Source of the DNA: Symbiodinium natans
Taxonomy: Eukaryota; Sar; Dinophyceae; Suessiales; Symbiodiniaceae
Direction: 5' to 3'
DNA length: 64,000 nucleotides
Assembly: GCA_905221605.1 (NCBI GenBank)
Contig: CAJNDS010002233.1
Location: 418,501-482,500, forward strand
Within the stretch, counting starts at the first letter, position 1. Each line of letters opens with the position of its first letter. The translations under genes were made by a program, and so were the position numbers. This document shows, piece by piece, positions 14,950 to 25,637 of this stretch. The notes under the pieces are model-generated. The model did not search any database. It saw only the letters and a list, made by a program, of their open reading frames with translations, and was not told where the DNA came from.

Positions 14950-15550
14950 TTCAAGTTTCCCAAAATAACATTTCTTCATGCACGACTGCAAGCTCCGAAA
15001 ACGTAAAAAAACAACGACGTCAAAGCTCCAAACCCAAATTTTTCCTGGCAGGGGCCACGATTCGAGCCTCCCAAAAGTTACAGGTTAGCAAATAGACAAG
15101 TTGCAACAAAGCAGCAAAAACAGTTACAATTCGCCTAGCTGCCTCAGAGGGACCGCAGGAGGTTGCCTCACACGTAAGCTACTCAGATCATTTAGCGATC
15201 TTGTTGAATCCAGCATCATGCTTGGTGGCGAGCAGAAGCAGAAGAAGCTTTCCTCCGCAACATGAGTGTGGGTTGTGGGTTGTGAGCATTACCTTGCATG
15301 TACCATTTTAGCGGTAAGCTCGCAGAGTTTATCTCGTGCATCTGATCGGATGTGCACTTTACAAGTCACGATGCGTGGCAACGGTTTCCGCGTTTTTGCA
15401 GTTTAGAGTCCTACAATGGGGTGTTGATGAAGCAGTGGAGCTCCATTTTTGTCGAATGCATCTCCGAGTATAGGCCGTAACTTTCATGCACGTTCGGTTC
15501 CCCGCTGCCACATGATTCGAATGTAGGCACTATGGCAGTGGCCCAAGAAA
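14950..15550. other. No gene seen
   Basis: No long open frame or repeat was found in this stretch. Confidence 0.5.
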
Positions 15551-15563
15551 GGAAGCGTGGCAT

Positions 15564-15662
15564 TTGGGATGTTCCCCCTTTATCCTTCCAGTCCTTAATC
15601 GGGATTATAGTAGGGGGTATTATCCCTATTGAGGACTGTTAGCATAGGGGGGAACATCCCAA
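15564..15662. mobile_element. 99-bp MITE with 8-bp target duplication
   Basis: Terminal inverted repeats TTGGGATGTTCCCCC (15564-15578) and GGGGGAACATCCCAA (15648-15662) are perfect. They are flanked by exact 8-bp direct repeats CGTGGCAT at 15556-15563 and 15663-15670. The interior is also imperfectly palindromic (CAGTCCTTAAT against ATTGAGGACTG). Eight-base duplications with short terminal repeats are typical of hAT-type non-autonomous elements; the element encodes nothing itself. Confidence 0.88.
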
Positions 15663-16315
15663 CGTGGCATGCTTGTTTGGCAGGATGGGTTATGCAACAT
15701 GGAGAACTGGACTTTGTTGTACCCTCCAGCTTACGGAGTTGGTGTGCAATTAGACCTTATTCTTGGAAATTCCTTTGTTCAGGCGAATGATGCACGGTGT
15801 GACTTCACATTCTTGTTTGGAGTAGATCATCGGTCGAGAACCCAACAGAAGCGGCCATCTACGTGAATCAGTTTTTGAGGATGAGCACCCTGCAGTGAAT
15901 TGGCGGATGCCTTCGGGACAAGGTGAACAAGCACCCGTTCATCAGGTCAAATTCGCAGGCGACACCGACTAGTAGTTTCGAAAGGGGTGGTGGCATTCTA
16001 GGTGCATACTACTAAGCAATCGCTCCGCCTGTGGGTGATTTTGCACGACACCTGAAGGCTGTGTTTCTCTGAAGCCGACAATCTTCCAAGAACAGCTGAA
16101 CAGCCTTTATTGTTTTCCGAAGTACCGTAACGAGTTGGAAGCTGAAACCAAGTGACGAGGCTTGGTGGCAATGTTTAAAGGAGCGTGTCCATCAACGTGG
16201 CGCCGACCTCTGTTCACCATGATTGGGAACAGGACACGGTTTCTGACTTCCGTGCGAGAGCACATATGCGTTTGCTTTGTAAAGTCTGCAGCCTGCATCG
16301 AACTTTCACTGGAGT

Positions 16316-16500
16316 TTGCGCGAACAAAGCAGCTTTCAACCAGGTCGGCGATTGGAAGAACAGCAATTCCCGCTGGTCGATAAGACGGCGAGAGTTGCTA
16401 TCGCTATGCCCTTGTGGATTGTCAGCCTCGATTTGTCAAAAGCTTTTGATCGCATGTGCCGGCCGTCCTCGTGGTGTGCACTTCGTGACATGATGTAGTT
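16316..16500 (+). pseudogene. LINE reverse-transcriptase fragment
   Basis: The plus frame contains MPLWIVSLDLSKAFDRM, the motif-A box of LINE-type reverse transcriptases (LDL.KAFDR), followed by W.ALRD and a stop at 16496-16498. No downstream polymerase motif is found nearby in frame. It is a truncated, dead copy; the family resembles the LINE at 28.6-30.1 kb. Confidence 0.7.
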
Positions 16501-17059
16501 TCACGCTCCTCCTTATGTGGCTGTTTCAACTCAGCGAGTCCCTGTCAACGTTCGCAGCGTTGGCAGGGGGCAGTGAGAAGAGGCTCCACGTGCAGAGCAA
16601 AGCCGCGGTTGTGGCGTAAAGCCGGGACCAGTGCCGCCACCAACGTTCTCCTCGAGCAGCGAATAGAGGTCATTCCAAACGACCTTTGGAATGTGTGCCC
16701 AATTGGCTGTCGACACCACGCTTGTCTCAGCTTTACGTTCTACAGCGCAAGCCCGGCGCCTCCTACACATCAAAGCTAGCGCAACCCTGCACATAGCTCA
16801 CGGGGCCAAGCAGCAGAGGACGTAATTCGCCAGCAAAGCCAGCCTGAGTGCGGGCATGAGGCATGATGACCACCAAGAGCATCCAACGATGCCTGCGCGG
16901 TCACATGGCAAGGGCCGGCGGCAGCTGTGAACGCAGTCGGCGCAGCAGCAACACGCCCAAGGAGTATTCCAATGGTCTATCATGAGCGGCCACGATGTTG
17001 ACATCAAGTCAGGTGTCCCACGAGGTTTTGCGCTAAGTGGGCGATGATTTGATGTTTGC

Positions 17060-17500
17060 CTAGTCGCGTGCATTGCCCGCATCGCCCACCTCAGCGAGCG
17101 CCTGCGGCAACACTTGCGTGCTTGGCATGCCCCAGACGTTGCTGCTTGGGTTGGTGACCTCTCGCTCGAACCAACCTCCTGCGGTTTTGTCGCCCTCGTC
17201 GTCCCGATCGGGCGGGGGAGTTCCTAGCAGCATTTTTGGACGACCTGTACCTCGTCACGACCTCGCTTCGCGCCCGAGCCGCCCTCGACGACACCACTGC
17301 AATTGTCGAGGCGCGCGCCGGAGTAGCGGCCAACCTTGGCAAGACGCGCGTGTACCGCGCGGCCGGAGGCCCGGACAAAAAAACAAACAAGGGCGAGGTG
17401 TGTGTAGGGACGACAGATCGGCTACGCCGCCCCCCCGTGGATTCCCGCCTGAGCAAGGCCCCTCGCCTTTCCGCCCTGGACACGGCCCAGCTGGGCTGAC
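17060..17500 (+). pseudogene. R2-like retroelement, polymerase fragment
   Basis: GC-rich segment. Plus frame from about 17220 encodes AFLDDLYLVTT with the FLDD catalytic box, then AGVAANLGKTRVYRAAGGP, matching in layout the FLDD ... GKTRIWNAAGEEPPG region of the larger copy near 26.69-26.83 kb. Upstream, in another frame, LRAWHAPDVAAWV and GFVALVVPIG look like further pieces. Several frames are used, so the copy is broken. Confidence 0.68.
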
Positions 17501-17962
17501 GCCCTTTGGCAGGCAGCAGCCGGTGTCGCCTTTTCCTCCGTGATGCTCTTGAGCGGCCCTCACCATTCTTCACGCAGCCAGTGCCTCAGCTCCTCCCGCC
17601 TTGGTTCCACACTGCACCGCCCCTGCAGAGCATTCCTTTTGCGAGGCGCCGCTTCTGAGCCGTGAACGCGGACTTGGCCGCTGGCGCCCCTGTGGCAGCC
17701 GCGGCCGTCCGATCCTTCATTTTTTTTATTGCGGCCCTGGCCGGTTCTGCGAACGGGCGCCTCCCTCCTTACCAGTAAGTCCGGGCCCCAGCCTGTCCGT
17801 TGCGCCTGTTTGCTCTGCAGAGCTGCGTGATTCGCCCATTGCTGCTTGCCGGCCAGGTTTGCGCGCCCCGAGGGCAGCCGCCTGTTGCGTGCGCGTGCGA
17901 GAAAAGAAACCACAAACAATCAGCACAACACAATAATTTCTTTAGACAACTTACACAACAGC

Positions 17963-17985
17963 AACACACACACACACACACACAC
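17963..17985. repeat. (CA)n microsatellite
   Basis: AACACACACACACACACACACACG, about 11 CA units. Confidence 0.9.
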
Positions 17986-18103
17986 GGCTGCTGGAATTCG
18001 TAGGACTTTTCGTTTTGTTTGCATTTGCTTAGCTGAGGCCGCATCACGCAACGCCGTGTGCACGCTGCGACGATTCGCTTCCTTCCTCACCTGCATTTAG
18101 GGT

Positions 18104-18880
18104 TTGGCCACGAGTCGCGGGCCGCCCGCTGCTTCCTGCAGCCAAGGGCGTGTGCGCGTGTGGCGCCCCCTGTCGGCGCATCTTCCGGCAAAGGCCATGT
18201 CCCGGCGCTCGCGTGCGGATTCCCCTCCGGGCGTGCGCTCCCCCCCTAGCGAGCCTTGTGCGGCCAGCCGTTCCAAAGGCCCTGCGGATGCCACGCCAAT
18301 CGCGCCGGTTCATGTAGACCGGGTATGTTGCGTTTGCCTCTCGAGGACCTCGACCCCACCGTCCAGTCTGGTGGCCTCACAGTGGTACCTTTCCCGACCT
18401 GTGCTGCGCACTGTTTGCACATGTTTTGTTTGGCCCAGGACCTCCTTTGCCCCTTGTGCCGCCATGGCCGTTGCCCCGGGTGCGATCCTCAGGGTTGGTC
18501 CGGGACCCATGACGCTGCGTTGCGGGACGCATGCGCGGGGCACGGCGTCGAACTCCCGCAACGTGCGTCAGGCGAGTCCACTGTGCGAGCCGCGCAGCCG
18601 GATTACGCACTCCGCACTTTCACGGCTCACGATGCCCCGGAACCGCCACCCCCTCCGAGCGTGCGGCTTCTTTGTTCTGGCTGCCGCTGCTTCCAGCGTG
18701 CGCCGGGCTGCTGGGCGCGCAGGGGGCCGCGGGAGGCGAGGACGCGGCCGCGGACGCGCGCCCGATCCGCCGCAGAACCACGAATCTCCAGGCGTGGTCA
18801 GGGCCGCCGGGAACCCAGTGCGGCCGTGCTTACGCGCGCTGTCCGCGCCGAAGCAGGCCTGCGGGCCGGTTTCAGGCAGC
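18104..18880 (+). pseudogene. RING-like N-terminal ORF, probable R2-like element
   Basis: Two overlapping plus frames together give a Cys/His cluster: CCVCLS near 18324 in one frame, then in another CAAHCLHMFCLAQDLLCPLC followed by RHGRCPGC. The order C-x2-C, C-x-H-x2-FC, C-x2-C is that of a RING or related zinc finger. A Pro-rich spacer (PEPPPPPSVRLLC) follows. I recall such zinc-finger heads at the start of dinoflagellate R2-like elements. The frame change within the finger means it is not intact. It could instead be a host E3-ligase exon. Confidence 0.42.
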
Positions 18881-19310
18881 TAGAGGCCGTGGACCTCGCT
18901 GGAACGCGTCGCTACGCTGCAGTCCGCGCCCCCTCAGCTGCGTGGCGCTTTGCGCATGGCCTTGCGCGCGGGTCTGGAACGCGCGTTGCGGCCCAGCAAT
19001 GCGGTCGAGGAGCAGTTCGAAGCACTCCAATCCAACGATGCGCTCTTGCGCGAGAGATCTATGCTGGAGCAGCTTCAAATGAAAGTGTCGGAGGCCAATG
19101 AAGGCTGCGCGCGCGCAGAGTCAGACCGAGATGAGCTCAAAGGTTAGTAAGCTATGCTTGGCAGAGCCACGAGAAGGCCAGCCGTTTGCAGGCTTCGCTG
19201 GCGCAGCTGCAGAAGTCGCAGAACGAGCTCGAGCTAGAGAAGCAGGAGATTGTGGAGAAGTTGCAGCGCCTTTCGGCTGGGCTGAGTTATACCCAAGGAC
19301 CTAGACTTTG
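18880..19310 (+). CDS. Coiled-coil coding stretch, possibly two exons
   Basis: Plus frame from about 18880 to 19147 encodes ALRMALRAGLERALRP, then EEQFEALQSNDALLRER and MLEQLQMKVSEANEGC; a second stretch to about 19295 gives LAQLQKSQNELELEKQE. Leu/Glu/Gln heptad spacing makes a coiled coil very likely. The join near 19147-19170 is unclear. The abrupt switch from the RING-like frame suggests a separate host gene rather than part of the retroelement. Partner and function unknown. Confidence 0.5.
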
Positions 19311-19399
19311 GATTCTGCGTAGCCGTGATTCGTGCGTATCATTGCTTCGACCTCAACTGGCTTTTAATTTTAACGCTACGCGACCCGCCTCGGCCGGGG

Positions 19400-21060
19400 C
19401 CTGCAGATAAAAGGGCCATGTGGAAAAATGGCTGGGGGCGGGGAGGGTGAGGGCGGGCGGGCGGGGTGGGAGCCCCTGGTCATGATGCACCAGCCGCTCT
19501 AGGACGCCTGTCGCCTAGGGGGGTACCCATTCCGGGCAAAAAAATGACAAAAAACGGGTACACCTACGAGGCCTCGGCGGATTTCTGACCACGGGTGTAG
19601 GTGCAATTCTTCATGATAAGCGCAGCATTGGTAATTAACCATTCTCGTATCCCAAAGCCAAGGTCAGGATCAAGCTGACAAAGATACTCAGCTTGTGCTG
19701 CTCGGGCCGCCCTTTGTGCAGGGTGTGTTTTTTTGTTGTGAGCCCCTAAAGCTGAATACCGAAGTGAATCATAGATATCTGTAGACATTACAGGATGTTG
19801 TCATTTCTTGTTGACTTACCCCGAACCCCGGCGACACGGTGAGAGACGTGGGGCCACGGGGTAGGGTGCAAGACATATCTTTCGGGGGGTGCATGGAACG
19901 TGCGATTTCTTGCTTGGTTTTTTGATGTTTTTGAGATTGTTGCTTACAGGGAACTTCCAGAGCCTCCTGGGCGAAACCTTCTTTAGTCAATGGGCCAACC
20001 TCTGGTAAGATATCAAGCGGGGGGGGGGGTTGTGTTCAACGTTGTGCCTGTAGGCTCAACTTAGGTGCCAGGGCGAGCTGCTGGCAGGGCCAGGCACAAG
20101 GCTGGGGTCGCTAACCGCTAACGCTGCCCGGCGGTTGGCCCTCGACCAAACGTCAGGGGACCCAAATGACCTGGCGTCCAGCAAAGTCGAGTACCCGATC
20201 GCCTTCGCTTCCATCCGAGTCGTAGCTGGGCTCACAGCAAAATGGATGGACATCGCCAACGGTCTCTACGTGGACCGCGTTGGCGGTCTTGGAAGAGGTG
20301 CGGGCGAGGCAGGACTGCCGAAGCTTTCCAAACTCGTGAGGCCTGAAGAATGGTGGCTGTTGCATTTGGACGTTGGTTTGCCGCGGATGCAAAGAGGAAG
20401 GAAACCGGAAACCTAACCGAAATGCAAATCATCAATTATCCAGCAGGCAAAAAATCAATACAAATGAGTGCTGAACGTAAAAAACAGGAAAGCAAAAAAA
20501 GCCACGCTGCTGCGCAGTTCTCAAAGAGGACCCTTCGAGCCATCAAAGATTGGGAAAGCCAAGCACACAGCAGTCCACGCAAGCACGGGACTTTCGTTCA
20601 TTGTCACTGTTGGTACTGAGGCTTTTGTTATTGTTGCTCTTAGTGGCAGTTCTCAAAATCGGAAGCGCTTGGTGTGTTGCGTTTCGCCGCACATCCGGCA
20701 CCGTCCACACAAGCGCAGGATTCCCAAGCTAGCAGGACACTGTATTGATGAGAGCAACAACCGTATATCTTCCGCCGCAGAGCAGGTTGGAAGCCGGTCT
20801 CAAAGGCAGTTAAACATGCTGAGAGTGCGCGGGCCAACCCAGGCATTAAGTATATCGAAAAGTTTGAGTTCTTGTTGAGAGCCGTTTGTCCATGACATTT
20901 ACGGGCGTAGATTGTCGGGCCAGGCCATCCAGGAGATGGCAACGTGTTTGTGAACCTGTAGAATTTTGCATGGGCCATCCAGATTGAAATGCTGCAGGTG
21001 GCCCTGTCAAAACCTCGTAAACCCCAACGACAACGAGGAGGATGATGAGGAAGAGGAGGA
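19400..21060. other. No recognised gene; G-rich tracts
   Basis: Contains G-rich tracts at 19431-19473 and an 11-G run near 20020. A plus frame (20135-20416, ending RGRKPET) has no recognised motif. Confidence 0.45.
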
Positions 21061-21067
21061 TGAGGCT

Positions 21068-24045
21068 TCGAGTTTAGATAATGGGGGACGATGGGAGGTG
21101 AATGGAGGGGAAGGTCTTTTGGGGCGGGCACTCCCGCTTGCAATTGAGCAGAGGCTCATTTGCAAGGTGGCTTCAGCTTAGATAATGGGTGAAAGGAGGG
21201 GAAGGTCTTTGGGGCGGGCGCTCCCGCTTGCAACTGAGCCTCTGCTCATTTGCAAGGTGGCTTCAGCTTAGATAATGGGGGACGATGGGAGGCGAAAGGA
21301 GGGGAAGGTCTTTGGGGCGGGCACTCCCGCTGCAATTGAGCAGAGGCTCATTTGCAAGGTGGCTTCGAGCTTAGATAATGGGGGACGATGGGAGGGAAAG
21401 GAGGGGAAGGTCTTTGGGGCGGGCACTCCCGCTTGCAATTGAGCAGAGGCTCATTTGCAAGGTGGCTTCAGCTTAGATAATGGGGGACGATGGGAGGCGA
21501 AAGGACGGGAAGGTCTTTGGGGCGGGCACTCCCGCTTGCAATTGAGCAGGGGCTCATTTGCAAGGTGGCTTCAGCTTAGATAACGGGGGACGATGGGAGG
21601 CGAAAGGAGGGGAAGGTCTTTGGGGCGGGCACTCCCGCTTGCAATTGAGCAGAGGCTCGTTTAGATAATGGGGGACGATGGGAGGCGAAAGGAGGGGAAG
21701 GTCTTTGGGGCGGGCACTCCCGCTTGCAATTGAGCAGAGGCTCATTTGCAAGGTGGCTTCGAGCTTAGATAATGGGGGCCGATGGGAGGCGAAAGGAGAG
21801 GAAGGTCTTTGGGGCGGGCACTCCCGCTTGCAACTGAGCAGAGGGTCATTTGCAAGGTGGCTTCGAGGTTAGATAATGGGGGACGATGGGAGGGAGAGGA
21901 GGGGAAGGTCTTTGGGGCGGGCACTCCCGCTTGCAATTGAGCAGAGGCTCATTTGCAAGGTGGCATAATGGGGGCCGATGGGAGGCGAAAGGAGGGGAAG
22001 GTCTTTGGAGCGGGCACTCCCGCTTGCAATTGAGCAGAGGCTCATTTGCAAGGTGGCTTCAGCTTAGATAATGGGGGACGATGGGACTCCCGGTGCGAAA
22101 GGAGGGGGGACGGTCTTTGGGGCGGGCACTCCCTTCAGCTTAGCAATTGTGCAGAGGCTCATTTGCAAGGTGGCTTCGAGCTTAGATAATGGGGGACGAT
22201 GGGAGTCTTTGGGGCGGGCACTCCCGCTTACAATTGAGCAGAGGCTCATTTGCAAGGTGGCTTCAGCTTAGATAATGGGGGACGATGGGAGGCGAAAGGA
22301 GGGGAAGGTCTTTGGGGCGGGCACTCCCGCTTGCAATTGAGCAGGGGCTCATTTGCAAGGTGGCTTCAGCTGGGACGATGGGAGGCGAAAGGAGGGGAAG
22401 GTCTTTGGGGCGGGCACTCCCGCTTGCAATTGAGCCTCATTTGCAAGGTGGCTTCGAGCTTAGATAATGGGGGACGATGGGAGGCGAAAGGAGGGGAAGG
22501 TCTTTGGGGCGGGCACTCCCGCTTGCAATTGAGCAGAGGCTCATTTGCAAGGTGGCTTCAGCTTAGATAATGGGGGACGATGGGAGGCGAAAGGAGGGGA
22601 AGGTCTTTGGGGCGGGCACTTCCCGCTTGCAATTGAGCAGAGGCTCATTTGCAAGGTGGCTTCGAGTGTAGATAATGGGGGACGATGGGGGGCGAAAGGA
22701 GGGGAAGGTCTTTGGGGGCGGGCACTCCCGCTTGCAATTGAGCAGAGGCTCATTTGCAAGGTGGCTTCAGCTTAGATAATGGGGGACGATGGGTCTTTGG
22801 GGCGGGCACTCCCGCTTGCAATTGAGCAGAGGCTCATTTGCAAGGTGTCTTTGGGGCGGGCTCTCCCGCTTGCAATTGAGCAGAGGCTCATTTGCAAGGT
22901 GGCTTCGAGCTTAGATAATGGGGGACGATGGGAGGCGAAGTCTTTGGGGCGGGCACTCCCGCTTGCAATTGAGCAGAGGGCAGAGGCTCATTTGCAAGGT
23001 GGCTTCGAGCTTAGATAATGGGGGATGGGAGGCGAAAGGAGGGGAAGGTCTTTGGGGTGGGCACTCCCGCTTGCAGAGCAGAGGCTCATTTGCAAGATGG
23101 CTTCGAGCTTTGATAATGGGGGACGATGGGAGGCGAAAGGAGGGGAAGGTCTTTGGGGCGGGCACTCCCGCTTGCAATTGAGCCTCATTTGCAAGGTGGC
23201 TTCGAGCTTAGATAATGGGGGACGATGGGAGGCGAAAGGAGGGGAAGGTCTTTGGGGCGGGCACTCCCGCTTGCAATTGAGCAGAGGCTCATTTGCAAGG
23301 TGGCTTCAGCTTAGATAATGGGGGACGATGGGAGGCGAAAGGAGGGGAAGGTCTTTGGGGCGGGCACGAAGGTCTTTGGGGCGGGCACTCCCGCTTGCCA
23401 TTGAGCACAGGCTCATTTGCAAGGTGGCTTCAGCCTAGATAATGGGGGAAAGGGCACTCCCGCTTGCAATTGAGCAGAAGCTCATTTGCGAGGTGGCTTC
23501 AGCTTAGATAATGGGGGACGATGGGAGGCGAAAGGAGGGGAAGGTCTTTGGGGCGGGCACTTCCCGCTTGCAATTGAGCAGAGGCTCATTTGCAAGGTGG
23601 CTTCGAGCTTAGATAATGGGGGACGATGGGAGGCGAAAGGAGGGGACGGTCTTTGGGGCAGGCTCCCGCTTGCAATTGAGCAGAGGCTCATTTGCAAGGT
23701 GGCTTCAGCTTAGATAATGGGGGAAGATGGGACCCGCTTGCAATTGAGCAGAGGCTCATTTGCAAGGTGGCTTCGAGCATAGAGATGGGAGGCGAAAGGA
23801 GGGGAAGGTCTTTGGGGCGGGCACTCCCGCTTGCAATTGAGCAGAGGCTCATTTGCAAGGTGGCATGGTGGCTTCAGCTTAGATAATGGGGGACGATGGG
23901 ACCCGCTTACAATTGAGCAGAGGCTCATTTGCAAGGTGGCTTCGAGCGTAGATGGGAGATGATTGCAGGCGAAAAGAGGGGAATGTTTTGGGGCGGGCAT
24001 GCCCGCTTGCAATTGAGTAGCAGTTCATTTGCAAGGTGGCTTCGA
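21068..24045 (+). repeat. ~103-bp satellite array, about 30 copies
   Basis: Unit: AGCTTAGATAATGGGGGACG, ATGGGAGGCGAAAGGAGGGG, AAGGTCTTTGGGGCGGGCAC, TCCCGCTTGCAATTGAGCAG, AGGCTCATTTGCAAGGTGGC, TTC. Around 30-32 copies, most near full length, several shortened by clean internal deletions (for example at 22201, 22793, 22846, 23715). Each unit contains an imperfect hairpin: CTTGCAATTGAGC and GCTCATTTGCAAG pair at 12 of 13 positions across AGAG. Open frames through the array are by-products of the period. Confidence 0.96.
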
Positions 24046-24098
24046 ACGCAAACGCCCGCTGAAGCGTTACCGCGCTGTTGGGGCCTCCTATGAGATAG

Positions 24099-24515
24099 TT
24101 GTTTCCGCCATATTGCTACTGCTACCGTGCCATTATCTTGGAGGCTGCGTTGATGGAGGCAGAGGCGTACACGCGGAAGCGGGGGGGCCGCCTGATGGCC
24201 TTGTGGTCCATTCCCTCCGCGACCAGCTTTTGGGAAGCCTGTGGTTTTTTAACCGCCTCCATCAATGTGGAGTTCCTCCTGGCCAAGTCCTTCGGCAAGG
24301 CGGGCTTGGCGTGTCTCTCGTGCAGTATCTGGATAGTCATGTTCCTAAAGCGGGAGAAAACAACCAGTTTTCACGCACTGCTTTGCTTTGCTCCAAGTGG
24401 TCGTGCAAAGCTACATTTACCTTCTCCGTTGCACTTCCCAGCCGATTATGTGTTGCAACAACTTCGAAGGTTTACATTATTATCATTGTTATGTTGCTTG
24501 ATGTTGCGTGAGTAA
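24099..24515 (+). CDS. Possible GNAT acetyltransferase-like exon
   Basis: The plus frame contains ALMEAEAYTRKRGGRLMALW followed by SIPSATSFWEACGF. An amphipathic helix, a strand, then S.A..FWE..GF is the C-terminal half of GNAT N-acetyltransferases (helix alpha3, strand beta5, alpha4 with the 'fYek.GF' motif). A 3' splice AG lies just before GCTGCGTTG (about 24147). The acetyl-CoA loop (Q/R-x-x-G-x-G/A) is not visible, so only part of the domain is present. May be a gene fragment cut by the satellite. Confidence 0.35.
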   Translation: MFPPYCYCYRAIILEAALMEAEAYTRKRGGRLMALWSIPSATSFWEACGFLTASINVEFLLAKSFGKAGLACLSCSIWIVMFLKREKTTSFHALLCFAPSGRAKLHLPSPLHFPADYVLQQLRRFTLLSLLCCLMLRE

Positions 24516-24639
24516 AGCTGAGCTTTTGTTGTTCCAAATTATGCCGGCGTAGATCCCAAACAGTGAGAGACCGCATGAAAACACACCAGCGCTCCAAGAG
24601 CATGGCAAGTGCTCCACACATATGGAGCACGCGTACGAC

Positions 24640-24900
24640 CGCCGCCAGCAGGAGACATTGCGAAGATACCAGCGCCCCAGGAGACCGCCCGGAGATGCTT
24701 TAGGAGACATTACCAAAAGAGACCGCCAGAAGACCGCCAGGACATCAGGGGCCACGAAGAGACGGGGAGGAGACCGCCAGAAGACCAGGACCGCCAGGAG
24801 ACCACCAGCAGACTGCCAGGACATCACCTAGAGACCGCCAGGAGGCCACTAGGACATCACTTAGGAGACAATGAGGAAACCACGAAGAGATGTCAGAAGT
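24640..24900 (+). repeat. Degenerate GACCGCCAGGAG repeat
   Basis: Words such as GAGACCGCCAG(G/A)AG(A) and AGACCACCAG recur irregularly at 12-27 base spacing. Confidence 0.7.
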
Positions 24901-24944
24901 TCATGAGGAGAGCGCCAGGGGATCACAGGAGGCCGAGTTCGAGT

Positions 24945-25165
24945 GATCTCGATTCGACTGCGACCAAATCTCGAGGCTTGCGCTGTCGTCGAAATGCGAC
25001 CAAACCTCGAGGATTATCGCTCCGGAACAGGGAGTCCACCGACCAAACCTGGAGGATTAGGTTCGGAGACGCCGGAGGCAACGAATCCACGCAGACGGTC
25101 GTCGATCGTGGTTCAACATGGGACCAAACTTGACCAAACCTCCAGGATGGGCTTGGAGACGACGA
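24945..25165 (+). repeat. Degenerate GACCAAACCTCGAGGA repeat
   Basis: GCGACCAAATCTCGAGG, GCGACCAAACCTCGAGGAT, CGACCAAACCTGGAGGAT and GACCAAACCTCCAGGAT recur at about 50-70 base spacing. Confidence 0.7.
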
Positions 25166-25637
25166 ATCCACGCAATGGGTGTGCAAATCGATGCTAAGAA
25201 CTTGGACACCCTCGCACTGGGCGATGCTTCGAGGAGCCGAAAATCCTGTGCTTGCCAATGAAAACGACGTCTCGGCCACCCCCGTCGAAAAAGAAAGCAG
25301 CGTGTAAGAGCTGATCCACATGTCTTTTACCCTGAACCCAAGAACGCCTTAGTGTTGACACAGTATTTGGGGAAGTTGTGCAAGAAATCAGATCCCATGC
25401 AGGGCGCGTTCTCCGAGCTGGCAGAAGCCTGTTCCAGTTTCACCCCGCAGACAAAGGCCACGTTGACCCCGTACATCAAACTCTTGGTGTAGGGGCTTAA
25501 CATGGCGTAAGTAATTAGAATATGTTTTGGGATTTAGTACCTTTATAATGGTTATATGTGGGTGATGGCAGGAAAATATGCTTCATTATGTAATATATTA
25601 TGTACATACCATTGTCTGAACGCCCTGTATTGTCAAG

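Noticed and set aside
17100-17920. Long GC-rich minus-strand frames (for example 17091-17573, 17560-17919)
   Set aside because: Few stops arise from high GC; composition (Arg/Gly/Ala) is random and the plus strand carries the recognisable RT motifs.
21068-24045. Many repeated ORFs containing LAIEQRLICKVASA or LQLSRGSFARWL
   Set aside because: Every frame through the ~103-bp satellite yields a repeat peptide; starts and stops move with indels and no frame is kept through the array.
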